Assembly (NCBI GenBank): GCA_029204225.1
Contig: CM055099.1
Span: 46,874,042-46,938,041 of the forward strand
Length of the DNA stretch: 64,000 nucleotides
Reading direction: 5' to 3'
Source of the DNA: Diphasiastrum complanatum
Taxonomy: Eukaryota > Streptophyta > Lycopodiopsida > Lycopodiales > Lycopodiaceae
The translations under genes and the position numbers were made by a program. Positions 1-11,535 of the stretch are shown piece by piece; position 1 is the first letter of the stretch; every line of letters starts with the position of its first letter. Below the pieces are notes generated by a model that had not been told where the DNA came from, did not search any database, and worked only from the letters and a program-made list of their open reading frames with translations.

Positions 1-972
1 CGCTACTATTGCATGCGAGCTCATGCGCTGGCTTGATATACATTATGTGACAAATGTATGATAATGATAATGTGCTGGCAGCACACGACGACCTCATGCA
101 ACCCTTTGCATGTATGGCTCGTTTGATAGGTATTATTATGCATAAACAAGCCGGATGGGACAGCGATGAACCTACTGTCACAATATGTGATTGAGTACAC
201 CTCTTCTCACATAACTATGAGGCTCTTTTAGCACTAAAAGGGCAACGATCACTACATTGTTGTTTGTTTATTTGAATGTCTCTTCAATGGTAATGCAGAT
301 GTATAACTGGCCACTTGTATGATACTTGATTTTGTATAAGTCTGATATGCACCACATGAGCTATGAATTATGTTAAGAGATGATGAGTAAATGCAATATG
401 ATGCTTATTTGATAACAGAGCTTTCTACTGTGACATTGTATCTCGAATCCATTATTGGAATCGGATTACACGCATATACAGGTATGCATTCCAAAGAACA
501 TCTCTACAAAGTGTATATGTATGTTTTTTTTCAGCCCTTTGTTACTGAAAGCAAAGAAAATGTTTCGTAAGGGAAATATAGTACGAATAGCAACACTTTT
601 GATGCTATTATTGTTAAGGAAAAAATTAGACTCGAAAAACTTCTATTACCAAGTTTTCGAAGGAAGTTTCGTTGTATGGCTTCCTCACAAGATTCTCACA
701 CGACAATTATTTAGGTCAGTATTGTAACACTCTGCTTTGGGTATTGGTTAATGAAGAGGTAATGGTATGTATAAGAGGAAACATTCACGTGTATGAAAGG
801 TCATAGGAGAGGATGATGGCTTATGCTTATGAATATCGTATTTATGCCTCTTCTATAGTAATGATGGCACATATGGAGAATGCAAGCTACTCATATGATG
901 ATTTTGGGATTTATTTTGTATTAAGTAAGCTTTATGAACAATAATACAAGTATTAACAACCTACGTGCCCTT
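1..972. other. Gene-free AT-rich sequence
   Basis: No convincing coding region. Open frames here are short and resemble no known family. There is no recognisable retroelement motif before the solo LTR target site at 973. Confidence 0.5.
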
Positions 973-977
973 AAAAG

Positions 978-1800
978 TGTGGAGAAAGTACAAAAAAGAC
1001 CAAGAGTGGATCTTAATCTGATCCTCAAGAGGGATTGGTTGTCAGATTACTTGATCTATCAATCTACTTGAGATTAAGATCAATCTAGATCAATTCTAGA
1101 CACAAAATCCTAACAAGAACAATCATTAATTGAAGGTAGGTGTACTTTCTAGTTTCCCACGTGTGAAACCATGTCTGAGTACGGACTCCAACCTGAAAAT
1201 CAAGTACACATTGATAGAACCTCAAAACAATCAAAACAAATGGAGAGAATCACTCAAAATTGCTTCCAAAACCAAGATTGGTGTCTCACAATGATTATGG
1301 CCAAATGTGGCTCTGTATATACAATAAGTGGGAGCTCGTGGTACTGATCATCCCTTTGATCCCACATGTGTGAAGGTGCTTTGTCATATGATGATTCATC
1401 ATGCAAAACTGACACTTGGACAAAACTTTCTATTTTGAGCACTTTTGGTCCATTTTCCTTCTATATGGAGATCTACTTGAAAATCTTCTAGAAGTCAAAA
1501 TTCGTCTACTTCAGCTTATTCCACACATGTGAGCTGTCCTCTACACATGGGATGTGACACCTAACCAAAGGATGTGGCTCATGCAATCAATAGATTGATG
1601 CCATGTGTCATATGTCTAGAAAACTAGTTTTTGGCCTTTTTAGCCACTAGAACTTGAATTAAATCATATGTACAACCTATATGATTATGGTACATGACAA
1701 GTACACTATTTTCACACGTGGGAACAGACTCCACACATGTGTAATCATCCTATATACAAGATTTTTGGCCTCTACCAAGCTTATTTTTGCATTTTTCACA
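978..1800 (-). mobile_element. Solo LTR, family B (Copia-type), 823 bp
   Basis: The segment begins TGTGGAG and ends TTTTCACA, and is flanked by the perfect 5-bp direct repeat AAAAG (973-977 and 1801-1805), the hallmark of LTR-retrotransposon integration. A reverse-complement relative of exactly the same length (823 bp) lies at 17036-17858, also with its own 5-bp duplication. No internal region, primer-binding site or polypurine tract is attached, so it is a solo LTR, presumably left by LTR-LTR recombination. By comparison with the other copy it reads on the minus strand. It contains CACGTG-type palindromes also seen in the other LTR families here. The family name B is mine. Confidence 0.85.
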
Positions 1801-1805
1801 AAAAG

Positions 1806-2418
1806 TAAATGAATTTGTACAAGGGATCGTGGCATTTGTAGGGATTGGTATGGCACAGATTTGTCCTAATCCGATTACAAATGTTGGGATAAAATACTTG
1901 TTTGAAATACGTACTGGTAAAAGATAATAGACAAATGCCTATTATGGGTTCAGATATTGGGATGGGATGGATATCTATTATGGGTTCAGATATTGGGATG
2001 GGTTCAGATATCTTCTCACTATGGGAGTTTGGAATACATAGCAAATGTGACTTCCTTTGTGAAGTTAGGTGGATTTAGAATTTAACTCATCCTTTTTGTC
2101 CTAAAATGAAACCCTAGTCTATTTTCTAGAGTCATACTTGGTAGGTGACTAGTTGATCAATTTTCACCTTAAGCTTAGGTGTAGGTCCTATAATCTAGGA
2201 ATCACTACCAAAATGACATGACCAACCTTATAGACCTGACCTAACCTAATCTAGGATGGTTTTCTCATGTGGCATCATGGCCTCACATGTGTGGGACCCA
2301 CTTATGTACAAAATTTTCATTATTCTACATGGTTTTTTATCAAGCTAGATTTGGCAATTTCTCACAAAACCTCTCAAAAAACCTAGATCAATCCTAGATC
2401 TAGCCCCCAAGCCATGCC
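1806..2418. other. Gene-free stretch with short tandem repeats
   Basis: No gene seen. At about 1930-2015 a motif near GGTTCAGATATTGGGATGGG is repeated about three times, separated by ATCTATTAT-like spacers. The rest is AT-rich and ends in sequence resembling Copia leader or LTR material just before the RT fragment. Confidence 0.4.
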
Positions 2419-2720
2419 ATGTCAATGCTAGATAAAAACTATGCTTTCCTAACCTCTTTTGATGAACCTACATGTGTAGATGAAGCAAGAAAAGGAGAGA
2501 AGTGGATTCAGGCAATGGATCTTGAGTATCAAGTTCTTATGAAGAATGACACATGGAGATTGGTGGAACTTCCAAAGGACAAGAAGTCTATTGGATGCAA
2601 GTGGATCGTCAAACAGAGAGGGTAAATCAAGTGTTGAAGGATATGCTTCGTGCATACGTCAGCAAGAAGCAGACTAATTGGGAGGTGAAGACAAACCAAG
2701 ATGGATCAATCATGATCCCA
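2419..2720 (+). pseudogene. Copia reverse-transcriptase N-terminal fragment
   Basis: The frame from 2419 shows the conserved start of the Copia RT domain: EARKGEKWIQAM, then NDTWRLVELP and KKSIGCKWIVK. The reading is interrupted at 2614 by a 71-bp foreign segment, after which the Copia frame resumes with VKTNQDGSI (2685 onward). It is then lost in unrelated sequence. Only about 80 residues of a domain normally about 250 long remain, so this is a dead fragment. No LTR, integrase or RNase H is attached. Confidence 0.75.
2614..2684 (+). other. 71-bp Gypsy integrase filler inside Copia RT
   Basis: This piece encodes TERVNQVLKDMLRAYVSKK followed by QTNWE, a classic stretch of Ty3/Gypsy integrase just after the DGQTER motif. 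It sits inside a Copia RT codon series. Removing exactly 71 bp restores the Copia wording KWIVK then VKTNQDGSI. The 5' junction shares TCAAA between the two sources. This fits a templated insertion during break repair. The Gypsy identity comes from family knowledge; the repair mechanism is inferred. Confidence 0.65.
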
Positions 2721-3079
2721 AGTATACGGGTTCCTGTGGTTACCATTGAACTTGTATAATGAAATTTGGAATTTCACGAACGTTGTCCTTTGGCTCGCTC
2801 CCCATCTATCCTGTAGTGGAATCAGGAATTTCGTCTTCATTGGCTAGGTTAGATTGCATAGAAGACTTATCACTTGAATGATCTATCATGGAATTCAAAC
2901 AATCGACCATGGCTAAGGCCTCCATCCAATCAACTATCTAGGTTTGGGAGTTGTCACCTCCAACATCTCAAATGTTCTGATCCATATCTTCTTCTTCAAT
3001 TCACTCGGTGGTAGTCAAACTTGCTATCTTTCACTGTTGATCTGCTAGTTTTACTACCCAAGTGGCGAGATCAACCTTC

Positions 3080-3900
3080 ACTATTGTCTCCCGATTCTAC
3101 AAGATAATTCATCCTTTTTTCCAATCATGGAGAGCATGCATCGCAGAGCATGCGTCGTTCGAGAAGGACTTCATATGACTATTGGGTATTGGGTAGGTCT
3201 AGGATGACAAAGTTGATCAGGAACATCGACAATCTTCACGTGAACATCTCTTGTCATGCCAATAGATCGCATGGTCGATTGATCGGCCAACTTGATTGTA
3301 AAGAACACCGAGACCATTCCTTATAGATTCCAAGATCACTTTACAATGTAGACAAGATAATGTTTACTCTAGATCTACCATCAATGATAGTAGATTCCTT
3401 TGCAAATCCCTTATGCTCGATAGGTAACATATGTTAGAGGCATCAGTTTCCCATCTACTGTCGATGCTATGGACCTGTTGGATGTTATTTTTGTCCTCTA
3501 CTCCATCACTATGGATAGGTTCTAGAGACTCTGGTTCATGGCAGGGAGTAGGGGTCGGTTGTGAATATATCCCTTTCGGAGCCTCGACCATTTTTTCAGA
3601 TCATTCTAGAGATTTGGGAACATGGTCCCTAGGGGTACACCTATTATGGAAGTTAGGAGTTCTTGTAGTTCTATCCTTTCTCTTACTTCTAGATCAGGGG
3701 TAGCGTTTTCTTGGGGCTCACTTGGATATTGCCTAAACACCTATGGGATGGCTATTTTGATCAGAGGGCTTACTGGCTCTCTGGTGGGGATGTGTACTCG
3801 AGTGGAGATGGAATCAAGTTGGGGCGCCTTCTCTCGATATTTCTCCTGTTGGTATTTGGCACGCTCCGCCTCTACCCATTTGTTCATTGAGCCACATGAT
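3080..3900 (-). pseudogene. Degenerate Gypsy protease/gag-end remnant
   Basis: The minus-strand translation around 3400-3100 gives IDGRSRVNII, later FVILDLP and a YEVLLxRxxLxDA pattern. Together these follow the layout of the aspartic-protease region of plant Gypsy polyproteins (IDGGSGVNI ... F.V+D.P ... Y.VLLGRPWL.DA). Several stops and frame changes interrupt it. The part above 3400 is open for 75 codons (3591-3364) but is not recognisable; it could be the C-terminal end of gag. Assignment rests on motif order only. Confidence 0.35.
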
Positions 3901-4382
3901 CGTGTTCCCAATTAGGTGTGATTCAGATCTATCTACTGCCAGCTCGGCGAAGAATAATATCAAAAATAGAAGGCCAAATGACTGTTCATCTAGTTGCTGG
4001 TAATCTTTTGTAAAAAATTCACAACTTTCTACAAAAATATCAGTTCCCTAAGAAGAACCTTTGTCTAAACTTTTGCCAAAGTCTGTGTCAGTCCTACTTA
4101 CTATTTGTGATAATCAATGAGTTGGGCGAACGTTTTTGTCAAGGCCATTTGTCATATTGACCTATTTTTGCCAAAAAGAGGTCTTTTTGCAAAAATAACA
4201 GTATTACTCTTGCAACCTTTGTCAAAACCTTTGTTGGCTTTTTTAAGGATTCTAAATATAGTAAATCATCATCTGAGAGATCAACGATGATAAAAAAATA
4301 GTACAAACACTATTTAGGCCTTTATTGACAAATATAAATATATCTCTAAGTTGAGATTTCATCTTGGCCTCAAAATTGCCAA

Positions 4383-5190
4383 ATAAACAATCAAACTAGT
4401 TGACAATTTTTCACAACTTTGAAGCACTTTGCAAAGAGCATGGAATCAAGAGAAAATTCACACAAGTTCACATGTCACATAGCAATGGGGTAGCTATGAG
4501 AAACATTCGCACCATTGTGGACAACGTGGGGTCAATGATGAAGCAAATGAGCTTGCCAAATTTCTGTTGGTCAAAGGCATGTAATGCGGCAATGTTCTTG
4601 CAAAATAGGAGCCCCACTATTATGGTTCCCAATGTGACTTTGAATAAGCACTCATGGGAATGAATCCAAAGATCGCTAAGTTTCGCATTAATGGGTGCAA
4701 AGCTTATGTGCATGTGCCAAAGGAGGAGCGAAACAAACTTGATGCAAAGTCAATCAAGTGCATCTTTGTTGGGTATGATGAGAGGATGAAGGCATACATG
4801 TTATTTGATCTAGTAATGAGGAAGATCCACATTAGTAAGGTCGTGATCTTTGATGAGATGCATAGATTTGATGAAGACAATCATGCAAAGGGTCATGATG
4901 GTGAAATCAAGAGGCTTCCTACAATCTTAGAAGAAGATAAGGATGGTGAACGGAAATCGAGCATGAGGATCAAGTCCATGAAGAGGATCATAATCCAACT
5001 CCACCCATTTATGAGCCAAGGGGAAGATATTTACATATTGGTGCTATAAGGGAGAACATGTGGGAATTGAGAGATTGTACTTGGACACTCCTTGGGATAA
5101 CTACTCGCCAAGAAGTGTATCACCTAATTTGAAAGTGCCTAAATGGTATGAAACCATTATGAAGGATACAAATTGTTTCCCTCCAATTTT
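4383..5190 (+). pseudogene. Copia integrase C-terminal half and linker
   Basis: Two frames (4400-4660 and 4654-5049) carry the end of a Copia integrase core (FEALCKEHGIKRKFT, NGVAMRNIRTI, then a P..CWSKACNAA segment) and its C-terminal domain (GCKAYVHVPKEERNKLD, KCIFVGYDE, KAYMLFD). A frameshift or small deletion near 4655 separates them. Near 5130 the linker toward RT appears (KVPKWYETIMKDT). The catalytic-core start (DDE Asp residues) and the RT are absent, so it is a truncated element. It reads in the same direction as the RT/RNase H fragment at 5.6 kb and may be part of the same dead copy. Confidence 0.75.
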
Positions 5191-5589
5191 TGACACATGT
5201 TTCATTTTCATTTCTAATACAAGTAGGTTGGCCCGCTTATGGAATGGATGTGGAATGTCCTTGCTCTCTATCTCTTTTCCTCCATCTCTCATGTTTTGTT
5301 TGTGGTTGTTAATTTTTGAATTTGATTATTGTTGGATTCGCTGTTTCTTATGCTTTTTGGGAGAGAGAAAGGGAGAGAGAAAAGAGTAAGCTTCTATCTT
5401 TGTGGATTCAGTGTTCATGGTTGTAGGGTTAATGCTAGTGTTAATGGATCTTATTGTTAATTGTGGATCATCAATGCATGCTGGATTTTGATCTATGCTA
5501 CATGGGATCATGAACCTCTACGTGACATCTAACCTCGTCTCCTGATGCTTGTGTGCTTGGATGTTGGGTTGAGGCTAGGGTAGGAAATA
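5191..5589. other. Unassigned spacer between Copia fragments
   Basis: No recognisable coding or LTR signals. A GAGAGA-rich patch lies near 5360-5385. It occupies the place where most of the RT would be if the two flanking Copia fragments belong to one element. Confidence 0.35.
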
Positions 5590-5812
5590 GCCCCACAACA
5601 CACCACTACTAGATCAGACATTTGTTATGATGTCAGTCTTGTGAGTCAATTTATGGGATCACCTACATTGAAGCATTGGAAAGTAGCTAAGCGCATTCTA
5701 AGGTCTAGACTACTCAAGACGATTTGATTTGCCAAAGTTGAAAGGCTATGTAGATGCTGATTGGGGTGGCAGTATAGATAATAGAAGATCTACCACTGGC
5801 TATGTTTTTGAT
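5590..5812 (+). pseudogene. Copia RT tail / RNase H start fragment
   Basis: The translation shows RSDICYDVSLVSQFMGSP and LKHWKVAKRILR, the usual RT-to-RNase H connection of Copia elements. A stop and frameshift follow, then GYVDADWGGSIDNRRSTTGY, the opening of RNase H with its first catalytic Asp region (DADW). Homology ends abruptly near 5812, where minus-strand gag material begins. Confidence 0.7.
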
Positions 5813-6897
5813 CTTGTACCTTCTTGAATTAGATTTGCTACTTGCTTGCCTTGTGCCTCTTTCTTCTTGAAGCACTCCAATCTTTCACTTGCCTCCAATA
5901 GGTAGTCTCCTATTGATGCCATGATGAGAAAGCTCTTATACACAAAGTACACGTGTGAAATGACTCTAAAAATTGATTTTATGACTCTCAAGACACTAGA
6001 TTTGAACGAATCCAAAATCTAAAAATATTTACAAAAGATCTAGATCACAAATCTTAGAATAAATCTTCACCAAAATCTAATCACCTTGGAAAATAGACCT
6101 TGTCTAGATCACAAAGATTAGGGCTCTCAAGAATTGAATCAAAACACAAAAAAAATCAAATTCAAACACTCCTATTGGACTCACTTAGATCCAAAGACTC
6201 TGATCCGAAGAGTTGATTTGGATGTGATATGTTTTGATACCAATCTATGTCCTAGCTTTCCATCAATCTTGACTAGAAAAATTGGATGAAATTTACACCT
6301 AGAGGTTCACCAAGATCTCAACCAAAATTGTACACTCAAATACGGAATCCTCCCTGTTCTAGACACTTAATGGAATCACTACTTGATCCTCATTCTCTCA
6401 CAAATAAAGCTTGACTAGAATCAATTTGAGTTCATACAATGATATATCAATTCTACACACAAAAGTTGAGATCTTAGACCTTCACAAGCTCTCAAAGATC
6501 CATTCTCCTCTCCATGTCTTGATTTCATTTCAGACTTTCACAAATGACTTTTTGGCACCTAAATTACACATTATAATAATAGATTGGATGATCCAAACCC
6601 AAATGCACCCATAGATTTGAGATCTTTGTAGATTTGCCAATTCCTAGCACAAGGAATTTCACCAAAATGTTACAACATGCCAATTCGAGACATTAAAAAA
6701 CTAACTTTCACACTGGTCCATCAGACGCACACATGGAAAAGGCACCTAAAGTCAAAACAAATGATGGATCCCAAATTTGCAATGCTACCACTTAATAGAC
6801 ACTCACATTCTCAAAACAAGCTTTTTTCTTCAAAAATTGCTAATTTTGGAATCTCTTTGGATCAAACACTCAAAACTTGGACTTGGCTCTAATAGCA
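5813..6897 (-). mobile_element. 5' part of a Copia element: PBS, leader, gag start
   Basis: On the minus strand a primer-binding site close to the initiator-Met tRNA complement (TGCTATTAGAGCC, 6897-6885) follows an LTR-type end TTAACA. About 960 bp of non-coding leader follows, then an ATG at 5922 opening MASIGDYLLEASERL, which matches the gag start of the elements at 19040 and 24001. After about 20 residues gag homology stops and the element is truncated against the plus-strand RNase H fragment. The LTR would begin at 6898 and run upward, but I could not place its outer end. Confidence 0.55.
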
Positions 6898-7349
6898 TGT
6901 TAAAACTAATGACATTTAGCACGATAAATGTATCAATTCAATTAACAAGAGTATTTGGTTGCATTCCTATCTTCATCTCCATCAAAACTAGCACCTATAA
7001 TTGACACAGTGTAGATCTATAAGCAAGAGCAATCTATACAAAGTGTTCTATGTTTTGGTCCACATGTGTGAAAATAGGTAGAGTACGGATAGACAACAAC
7101 AATTAGACCACAAGTAGAGAATTGACACATGTACATGCTAGAATGCTTTTTAGAAATTTAACATAGCCAAATGCATACGTAGACAAGACATGCATCTACT
7201 AGAAGCTTATCATTCTCCTAGCCAAATCTTCCAAGTTGTGATCTAAATCCAAAGCGGCATGGGTTGCATACAATGTTCCAAAAGGCTCCCAAAATCCACC
7301 CATTCTCCACTCATGGCAGGCCAATGGGCCTTCGTGAAAACTATAATCC
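6898..7349. other. Probable LTR-derived sequence, outer end not found
   Basis: It starts TGTTAAAAC at the end of the minus-strand Copia PBS, as an LTR terminus would. No second copy or target-site duplication was found, so the LTR length stays open. No coding region seen. Confidence 0.35.
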
Positions 7350-7599
<250 letters not shown>

Positions 7600-7972
7600 A
7601 AAGGAATTCGAAACTTAAAAAGGGCCTTTCCAAAAGGTGCTTTTCTTTATTGTTTGAACTTTGGCTTCCACATGGACCAATAGTAAAACCTGAAAATGAA
7701 ATCTACGTAACAAAACTTTTGGGACTAGTAAATTGATTTATAACTTTTGAATTTTCTAAATTGCCACCGGGTAGCTCTCATGCATATCATTGGCTAGCTT
7801 GTGCTACCCGCAGACTACAATGATGCCAAGAATCAACTTTGTCAAGTTAAAATACTAACCATAATAGTTAAAGGTATAGGTTACATGACCATAGTTACAG
7901 ACCACATTGGTTTAGAAATTGTGATCACAATAATCTAGCATCATGTGAATGAATTTAGTGCATTATCAAAGC

Positions 7973-7986
7973 GCGCACGCACGCGT

Positions 7987-8016
<30 letters not shown>
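7973..8016. repeat. (GC/AC)n dinucleotide repeat
   Basis: GCGCACGCACGCGTG passes into about 16 CA units. An alternating purine-pyrimidine tract of this kind can adopt Z-DNA, a general property not tested here. Confidence 0.85.
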
Positions 8017-8018
<2 letters not shown>

Positions 8019-8922
8019 CTAATTAAGAAATACTCTCATGATTTACTTGTTTGTTTTGGTCACTATGATCACAATGAACGAATTGTCTTGAGTTCTTTTG
8101 ATCAGACTCCGTACAACACTCTAAATGTTAACAATGAAAAAATTCGTGTGAGCAGTCTTCTAATCCCCTCAATATGGTTGTTGCTACTAACGGGTATGAA
8201 GAGTTGAAGTGCCACGAAACGATCATGAATTTACTACTCGTTGATGCTTAACTTTCATTAATGAGGTCTCCTTTGAAGTGTACCTTCTGTAACACTTCGA
8301 CTATTTCTGATATAAATGGTATGATGGGTTTAGTTATATGACTTGGATTAGACCTGTCTGTTAAAGTCTATATATACTTATTTATGGACGGTAATGCGCT
8401 AACAATTTGAAATTGACAGTGCAATAAACATTTTTCTAATAGAAAAAAAGGGATGGTGTTCCGATAAGCATTTTGAAAAGGGTAATGGCAGATAGTTTTG
8501 AACTTTACTATAAAACTAGTCTGGATGTAATTGTTTACTTTAGTCATACTTTTGTAATTGTTGACTTTCAAGCACTGATTATACACTGTTAACCTTATAA
8601 TTTTGTAACTTTTGAGTAAAGCTGAAACAATGTCCGACTTTTTACTCATGATATGGACAAAATTAGAGTCACCTAACTTGGCAATGACTACTTATTGCGA
8701 CATGGATAACAACTGAGAGTATGTGTAGATACCTGTAGTTCCCACATAATGTCCCTGTTCTAACACGATTGTTGTTGTGGATGGATGCAGGTGAGCATAT
8801 TCTCCTCAACTCGGAGCTTTTGCTGGTTGATGGGTTTGGTCAATATGATATGTTCGACTGTGATGACTCTATACAAATTTGATTTACTTTAATATTCGTA
8901 TGTTTGGTATTGTGGTGATAAT
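8017..8922. other. Gene-free AT-rich sequence
   Basis: No supported coding region or retroelement motif on either strand. Open frames are short and featureless. Confidence 0.4.
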
Positions 8923-9348
8923 GTGCAGTTTTGTTTAAATTTGTTAGGTTTAAAAACACACACACACATCAAAACCATGGTGTCATCTAGGAGACCTAGA
9001 TTTACAATAGACTTTGTCATTCTTCGTAATGAGAGGGACAAAGTAGGAAACTGGATATCAAGAAAATATGTGAAACACACTCAGGTATTGATGCATCCAT
9101 CATCAAAAGAAACATTTCAACAAAAGAAAAAGACAAAATTATCTTTCAAATCCTATTGGAAAGCTAGAATTCTTGACTTCATAGCATCTCCAAGAGGACA
9201 ATTCATTGCATCAGTGTTAGTTCAACATGTTTATATACATTATGAACTAAGTGCTCAATCTGTGAATCCAAGTGATCATAGGAAATGCAATTGTAAGTAT
9301 TTGAATCATTATAGTTTTACCTTCTTTTTATCCAGCAAATTTTTTTAG
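8923..9348 (+). CDS. Unrecognised 141-codon open frame
   Basis: An open frame with a basic, non-repetitive composition (SSRRPRFTIDFVILRNERDK, later KSYWKARILDFIASPRGQF). I do not recognise a family. Downstream to about 10.1 kb the plus strand holds further short open pieces separated by AT-rich, intron-like sequence. An exon of a decayed gene is possible, but so is chance. No promoter or splice evidence is decisive. The internal ATG at 8977 is an alternative start. Confidence 0.15.
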   Translation: MQFCLNLLGLKTHTHIKTMVSSRRPRFTIDFVILRNERDKVGNWISRKYVKHTQVLMHPSSKETFQQKKKTKLSFKSYWKARILDFIASPRGQFIASVLVQHVYIHYELSAQSVNPSDHRKCNCKYLNHYSFTFFLSSKFF

Positions 9349-10239
9349 TTTGTATTTTAAAATCTTATAATTTATTGTATTTTACAGATTTATATCCATG
9401 AAATATTAATGTTGGGAGCCCACACAGTCACTTGCCGATATATTGGATGTCATACATTCATATAGAGAAAAATTGTAGTATCAAGGGATATCTCCAAAAG
9501 AACTTGCTGATAACTATATTAACTTTTATGAGTCGTTTTACATTCCAGATATGCATGAATGACGAATGGATTATTATTGATAGCACTATTTCAGAATAAT
9601 TTTGATGCAAGCTCTTTATTGATGTAAAGAATTCAATGAAAATAAGTACTGGATCCAAAAATATTCAGTTAAGTTGGTTTATTTTTCTGAATGTATTTGT
9701 TGGTTTCTTTTCAAGTGCAAATGTGCATAGAACACCGACTTTATTTGTTTGTAAAAATTTGTTAGAGGACACCTTGTCAGAGCTTATGGACAAAGGTTGG
9801 GATTGTAAATGATATAGAGTGTTGAATTAAAAAAGAATCCATTTGCTTTCGATATCAAATCCAAAGGAAAATGTTGAGTCTTAGTTTTAACTATCAAAGA
9901 TGGAAAAAGACAAGTAGATCAAGACATGGAACAAAATGTGCACAGTAATAGAAAGCATATTGATGTAATATACAAAGATGAACTTCTTAGTACTATTGAG
10001 GTGGAAGAAGATTCACTATGTCAGAAAGGAGCTTTTCCTATTACAAAACAAGATTCTTGAATATTTCAAATCCATTGTTCATGAGAAATTGGTAAGTCTT
10101 TATGAATTATAGTTGACAGAGTTTTGTACATTGATTGTCAATAAGAATGAATCATGCTTCTGTGCAATATTCAATAATACAGCTTTTTCTTTTTCTTTTG
10201 TTTTTCACAAACACATAAAAGCAAATAATGAATAGTGAT
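9349..10239. other. Unassigned AT-rich sequence
   Basis: Only short open pieces. No motif identified before the solo LTR target site at 10240. Confidence 0.35.
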
Positions 10240-10244
10240 AGAAA

Positions 10245-10994
10245 TGTTGATTTCACACGTGTGGATTGTCCACAACATGTACTTGTGATCTCCTAAGGTG
10301 TGTAGATGCACCAAGATCAAGACTAGATTGAGATTCAAGATCTATCTTTGATCCTATGGCAAAAACACACTACTACATGCATTCTATCACTTCCAACTCT
10401 CACTCACACGTGTGGGAAGTATTCAAAAATTATTCTAAGTAAAAACAAGCTGCTCTCCTCGGGTAGAGAGAGAGAGAGAGAGAGAGAGAAAAACCATCAT
10501 GAGCTCTCGGGTAGAGAGAGAAAGCTAGAAATTCAATGACACTCAAAATCCACACAATCACCAAATCAATTAGATCCAAAATGAGTACAATGATACTAGT
10601 AGATCCACGAGCTACCACTATGCTTAACTATGATTGGACCACAACTTTGTCACCTCTTAATCCTATTGGACCATTGATCCATGCACCTCTAAATTCTATT
10701 GGACTATATTCAAGCACACCTCAAATTCCTATTGGACCTCACATGGTTCCACCTCTAAATCCTATTGGACCTCTTAGAATTCATCAAACAAAAGCATTAC
10801 ACTTGTCTACACTCTAATTGGCACGAGTTTAGCCTCTTACTCTATTTTGGCTCAATAGTGGCATTACAAGTGGAAATGCATAATTTGCCATCTATGCCAA
10901 ATTTGTTCCTATCAACATCCTACACCTAGATGCTTGATATAAAAAACATAAGACCCCTATATCTAACATAGATAGTCTTTTTCAATTCTTCACA
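10245..10994 (-). mobile_element. Solo LTR, family C (Copia), 750 bp
   Basis: Bounded by TGTTGATTTC and CTTCACA and flanked by a perfect 5-bp duplication AGAAA (10240-10244 and 10995-10999). It is a close relative of the LTRs of element C (21812-22545). There the same termini sit next to a primer-binding site (TGGTATCAGATCC at 23243) and a polypurine tract, which fixes its orientation as minus. It contains GAGAGA-rich boxes, two CACACGTGTG palindromes and internal repeats near CCTCTAAATCCTATTGGACC. The 93-codon open frame in it comes from these repeats and is not a gene. Confidence 0.88.
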
Positions 10995-10999
10995 AGAAA

Positions 11000-11535
11000 C
11001 TAGCAAGGCCCACTTTTTCTAAAGGAATTCTAGGGCTCAAACATTTTCTAATATCAGAAATTGCTTTTTTGTAGGTACGTAAAAGACGAGCATCTTATCA
11101 AATGTATAGACATTGGCGAACATATCAAAAGTGGAAGAGCATTAGAATCAATAGTCAGATCATTACAAGTCAGATCATAGTGGAAGAGCATTAGAATCAA
11201 TAGTCAGATCATCATTATTGAAATGGCCATAAAGAAAGAGACAAGTTATAAAATAAAAATCCCATTGATGGATTGTGTACATGTCTAAATATATATATTT
11301 TTTATCAAAGCAATCAAAAGCTATCTATTCATCTATTTTTTCTTTTTCTGAACTAGAAATTGGCTGCTCTTGTATGTTCATTAGGAAGGAATTCGACCCC
11401 TTGCTCTTCGTATATGATTACATCTACAGCCATTGCTATTTGGAATGTAGGCAAAGGAATAGTCTTCTTCTTTCAACATTTCAAGGCCTTATTATCAGGG
11501 ACAAAAAAAATTGGCATTTGAAAGAAAAGTCTTGA
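11000..11535. other. Unassigned sequence with a short tandem duplication
   Basis: A 34-bp block (GTGGAAGAGCATTAGAATCA and the bases following) occurs at 11130-11163 and again at 11179-11212, period 49 bp. No gene is supported. It may contain intron sequence of the minus-strand gene-like pieces to the right. Confidence 0.4.

Noticed and set aside
455-727. 90-codon open frame near the left edge
   Set aside because: No similarity, no supporting signals, and such lengths are expected by chance in this sequence.
6232-6247. TTGGTATCAAAAC on the minus strand as a second primer-binding site
   Set aside because: It sits in the leader between a better primer site (6885-6897) and gag, and no LTR end precedes it.
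10536-10817. Pro-rich open frame with repeated PLNPIGPL, also at 22186 and 26049
   Set aside because: It lies wholly in family C LTRs and recurs with every LTR copy; it reflects internal LTR repeats and is frame-broken elsewhere.
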